Below, one piece after another: positions 30,237 to 31,468 of a stretch of 31,468 nt of DNA. The stretch is from a virus, in IMG/VR virus record IMGVR_UViG_3300037088_000848, positions 1-31,468 of that record, one strand, 5' to 3'. The notes under the pieces were generated by a model that saw only the letters and a list, made by a program, of their open reading frames with translations, was not told the DNA's origin and did no database searches. The position numbers and the translations under genes are program-made. Every line of letters starts with the position of its first letter. The stretch's first letter is position 1.

Positions 30237-30585
30237 GATCACAAAGGGTGGAATAAGCGTTTGGCATGACCTTGGCTATCCAAATGCAGACGAAATGGTG
30301 TATAGGTGTGAGCTCGCCGACAAACTTGCTAAGGAGAATGGCACAAGAAGAGAAGACGAATTTAAGAAGTTATGCAGTAATGATCGTGATGAGCAGTTGG
30401 AAAAAAAAGGTATTGTAAGCATTGAAGTAGAAATTCCAAGGAAAATGTATAAAAATATCGAGAAGGTTTGTGAAGAGGATGGAATTACAGTTCATGAGTT
30501 TATACTCAAGGCTATACAACTATCATTAGATATGCGTAATTGGTTGAAATGGGCAGAGGGTGTGAAAAAGAAGAAAAAAGAATAA
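30205..30585 (+). CDS. Chimeric regulator: XRE/HigA-type head fused to RHH-like tail
   Basis: The 126-aa protein starts at 30205, behind GAGGAAGAAA, overlapping the HicB-like gene by 32 bases. Residues 16-45 (GISVWHDLGYPNADEMVYRC, then ELADKLAKENG) match the start of HigA-type XRE antitoxins ('vfaDLGfpnaeEa..ra.la..i'). The HTH that should follow is cut short. From about residue 70 (IVSIEVEIPRKMYKNIEKVC, then GITVHEFILKAIQLSLD) a ribbon-helix-helix-type domain takes over, close to the one in the gene at 29805. The result would be a DNA-binding protein made of two regulator fragments. Confidence 0.5.
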   Translation: MEKKKKDKDLKITKGGISVWHDLGYPNADEMVYRCELADKLAKENGTRREDEFKKLCSNDRDEQLEKKGIVSIEVEIPRKMYKNIEKVCEEDGITVHEFILKAIQLSLDMRNWLKWAEGVKKKKKE

Positions 30586-30611
30586 ACAAAAGAAAGAAAT
30601 AAGGAATTGTG

Positions 30612-31468
30612 ATGAGTAAAATTTTTACATTAAATGATGCTTCAAAGTATTTAAGAGTTAAGCAAAGTATTATAACAGATCAAATAAAATCAAATAACGT
30701 TCCTCATTTTTATTTATTAGGAGAATTACGTTTTAAAAAGGAGGATCTAGATAAATGGTTGAAAGATACTTTAAACATTGCGATTGATAATGGATATCAA
30801 GATGAAAAGAAAATGGAACAACAAGAAGAAGAAATAGAAGAAGATATTAAAGAAATATTTGATGAACAAGAAGATAAAAATGATGTTTCCGTTGAAGAAC
30901 AAAATGGACATAAAATAGAACGGAAAAACTCTCAAATTTGTTGTAAGATAACAGATGAGGAATATTCTGTTCTAGAGGATCTTACTGTGTTAGCTACAAA
31001 TAAAGTTGGCAAGGGAGTTAATATTGCTTCTATAATTAGATGTTTGATAAGATTTGGTAAGGAGAATAAAGAAAACTTGATATTTTCAGATATGAAAGAA
31101 AATGATCCATTACCAGTAAAAAAAATAGAACTTAAAGAAATATTTGATGCAGGCAAAGTCGTTTTATCAATTCCTGATCATGAAGTTAAAGAAAAATTAA
31201 TAGAAAAACCAATTCTTTATTTAACAGAACACCAATATGACATTTTAGAAACAATAAAGAGCATATTCGATGAAAAAGATCCCGATGATTCTATATGTAG
31301 TCTTATGATTGGAGGATCAACAGAAACAGAGAGAAGTAAAAACATGGATGAATCAGCAAAATTAGAAAGAAAACAACACAGGAATTTTCCTGTTGTTGGT
31401 TTTACAATTTCTATCGAAAATCATAAGAGATTAGAAGAGATGCAATTATTTTTTACAAATAAATTCAA
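30612..31468 (+). CDS. HTH protein with repeated RHH-like segments (runs off the window)
   Basis: ATG at 30612 follows AAGGAATTGTG; the frame stays open to the right edge (285 codons). Residues 5-50 (FTLNDASKYLRVKQSIITDQ, then PHFYLLGELRFKKEDLDKWL) form an excisionase-type helix-turn-helix of the MerR-like fold. An acidic linker (EQQEEEIEEDIKEIFDEQE) follows. Then come two or three segments of similar outline (for example ITDEEYSVLEDLTVLATNKV, LTEHQYDILETIKSIF and FTISIENHKRLEEMQLFF), each like the start of an RHH domain. It may regulate excision or early genes. The end is not visible, so total length and function are open. Confidence 0.6.
   Translation, partial: MSKIFTLNDASKYLRVKQSIITDQIKSNNVPHFYLLGELRFKKEDLDKWLKDTLNIAIDNGYQDEKKMEQQEEEIEEDIKEIFDEQEDKNDVSVEEQNGHKIERKNSQICCKITDEEYSVLEDLTVLATNKVGKGVNIASIIRCLIRFGKENKENLIFSDMKENDPLPVKKIELKEIFDAGKVVLSIPDHEVKEKLIEKPILYLTEHQYDILETIKSIFDEKDPDDSICSLMIGGSTETERSKNMDESAKLERKQHRNFPVVGFTISIENHKRLEEMQLFFTNKF

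Overview
The window is a tailed-phage genome segment (phage or prophage), AT-rich and densely packed. Most genes overlap or abut and carry AGGAG-type ribosome sites. The order head protein, adaptor, nozzle-like protein, internal virion proteins, fibres, with no tape measure, sheath or tail-tube gene, suggests a short-tailed (podovirus-like) virion. The major capsid protein looks like the N4-gp56 family. The host cannot be named from sequence alone. The repeat-rich fibres and the secreted GT25-like glycosyltransferase recall phages and genomes of intracellular or protist-associated bacteria (Chlamydiae or Legionella-like), but this is a weak inference.

Layout. (1) 1-11709, plus strand, virion module: end of an unknown gene, major capsid protein, a second virion protein, a terminator, a small unknown, a head-tail adaptor-like protein, a gp53-like receptor-binding-type protein, a large nozzle-like protein, and internal or ejection-type proteins that include a tandem paralogous pair. 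(2) 11706-12397, minus strand: a small cassette of a Phd/YefM-like protein and three tiny membrane proteins, with its own promoter and a TGTACA-type operator. (3) 12547-18206, plus strand: a repeat-rich fibre, accessory fibre and knob proteins, a lipoprotein, and a membrane protein whose start is frameshifted. (4) 18190-19423, minus strand: a secreted GT25-like glycosyltransferase and a 101-aa partner, probably accessory (moron) genes. (5) 24767-19648, minus strand, early/replication module: zinc-ribbon protein, small proteins, PD-(D/E)XK nuclease, coiled-coil protein, ERF annealing protein, terminator, a 56-aa protein resembling the start of the next gene, an O-like initiator with internal palindromic tandem repeats (candidate origin), and small unknowns. 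(6) 24901-28407, plus strand: RusA resolvase, small genes, terminase small and large subunits, zinc-finger proteins. (7) 28408-31468: a perfect palindrome, tRNA-Glu, a terminator, a serine recombinase broken by a frameshift, then small regulators (RHH-like, HicB-like, HTH-RHH).

The modules fit together as recombination-dependent replication (ERF, nuclease, RusA, O-like initiator), packaging by a PBSX-type terminase, and a fibre-rich virion. No portal and no endolysin are recognisable, so they are either outside the window or unfamiliar in form. The most interesting points are the Phd-like/membrane-protein cassette, the candidate origin inside the O-like gene with its duplicated leader gene, the deletion-type frameshift in the recombinase, and the chimeric regulators at the right end.
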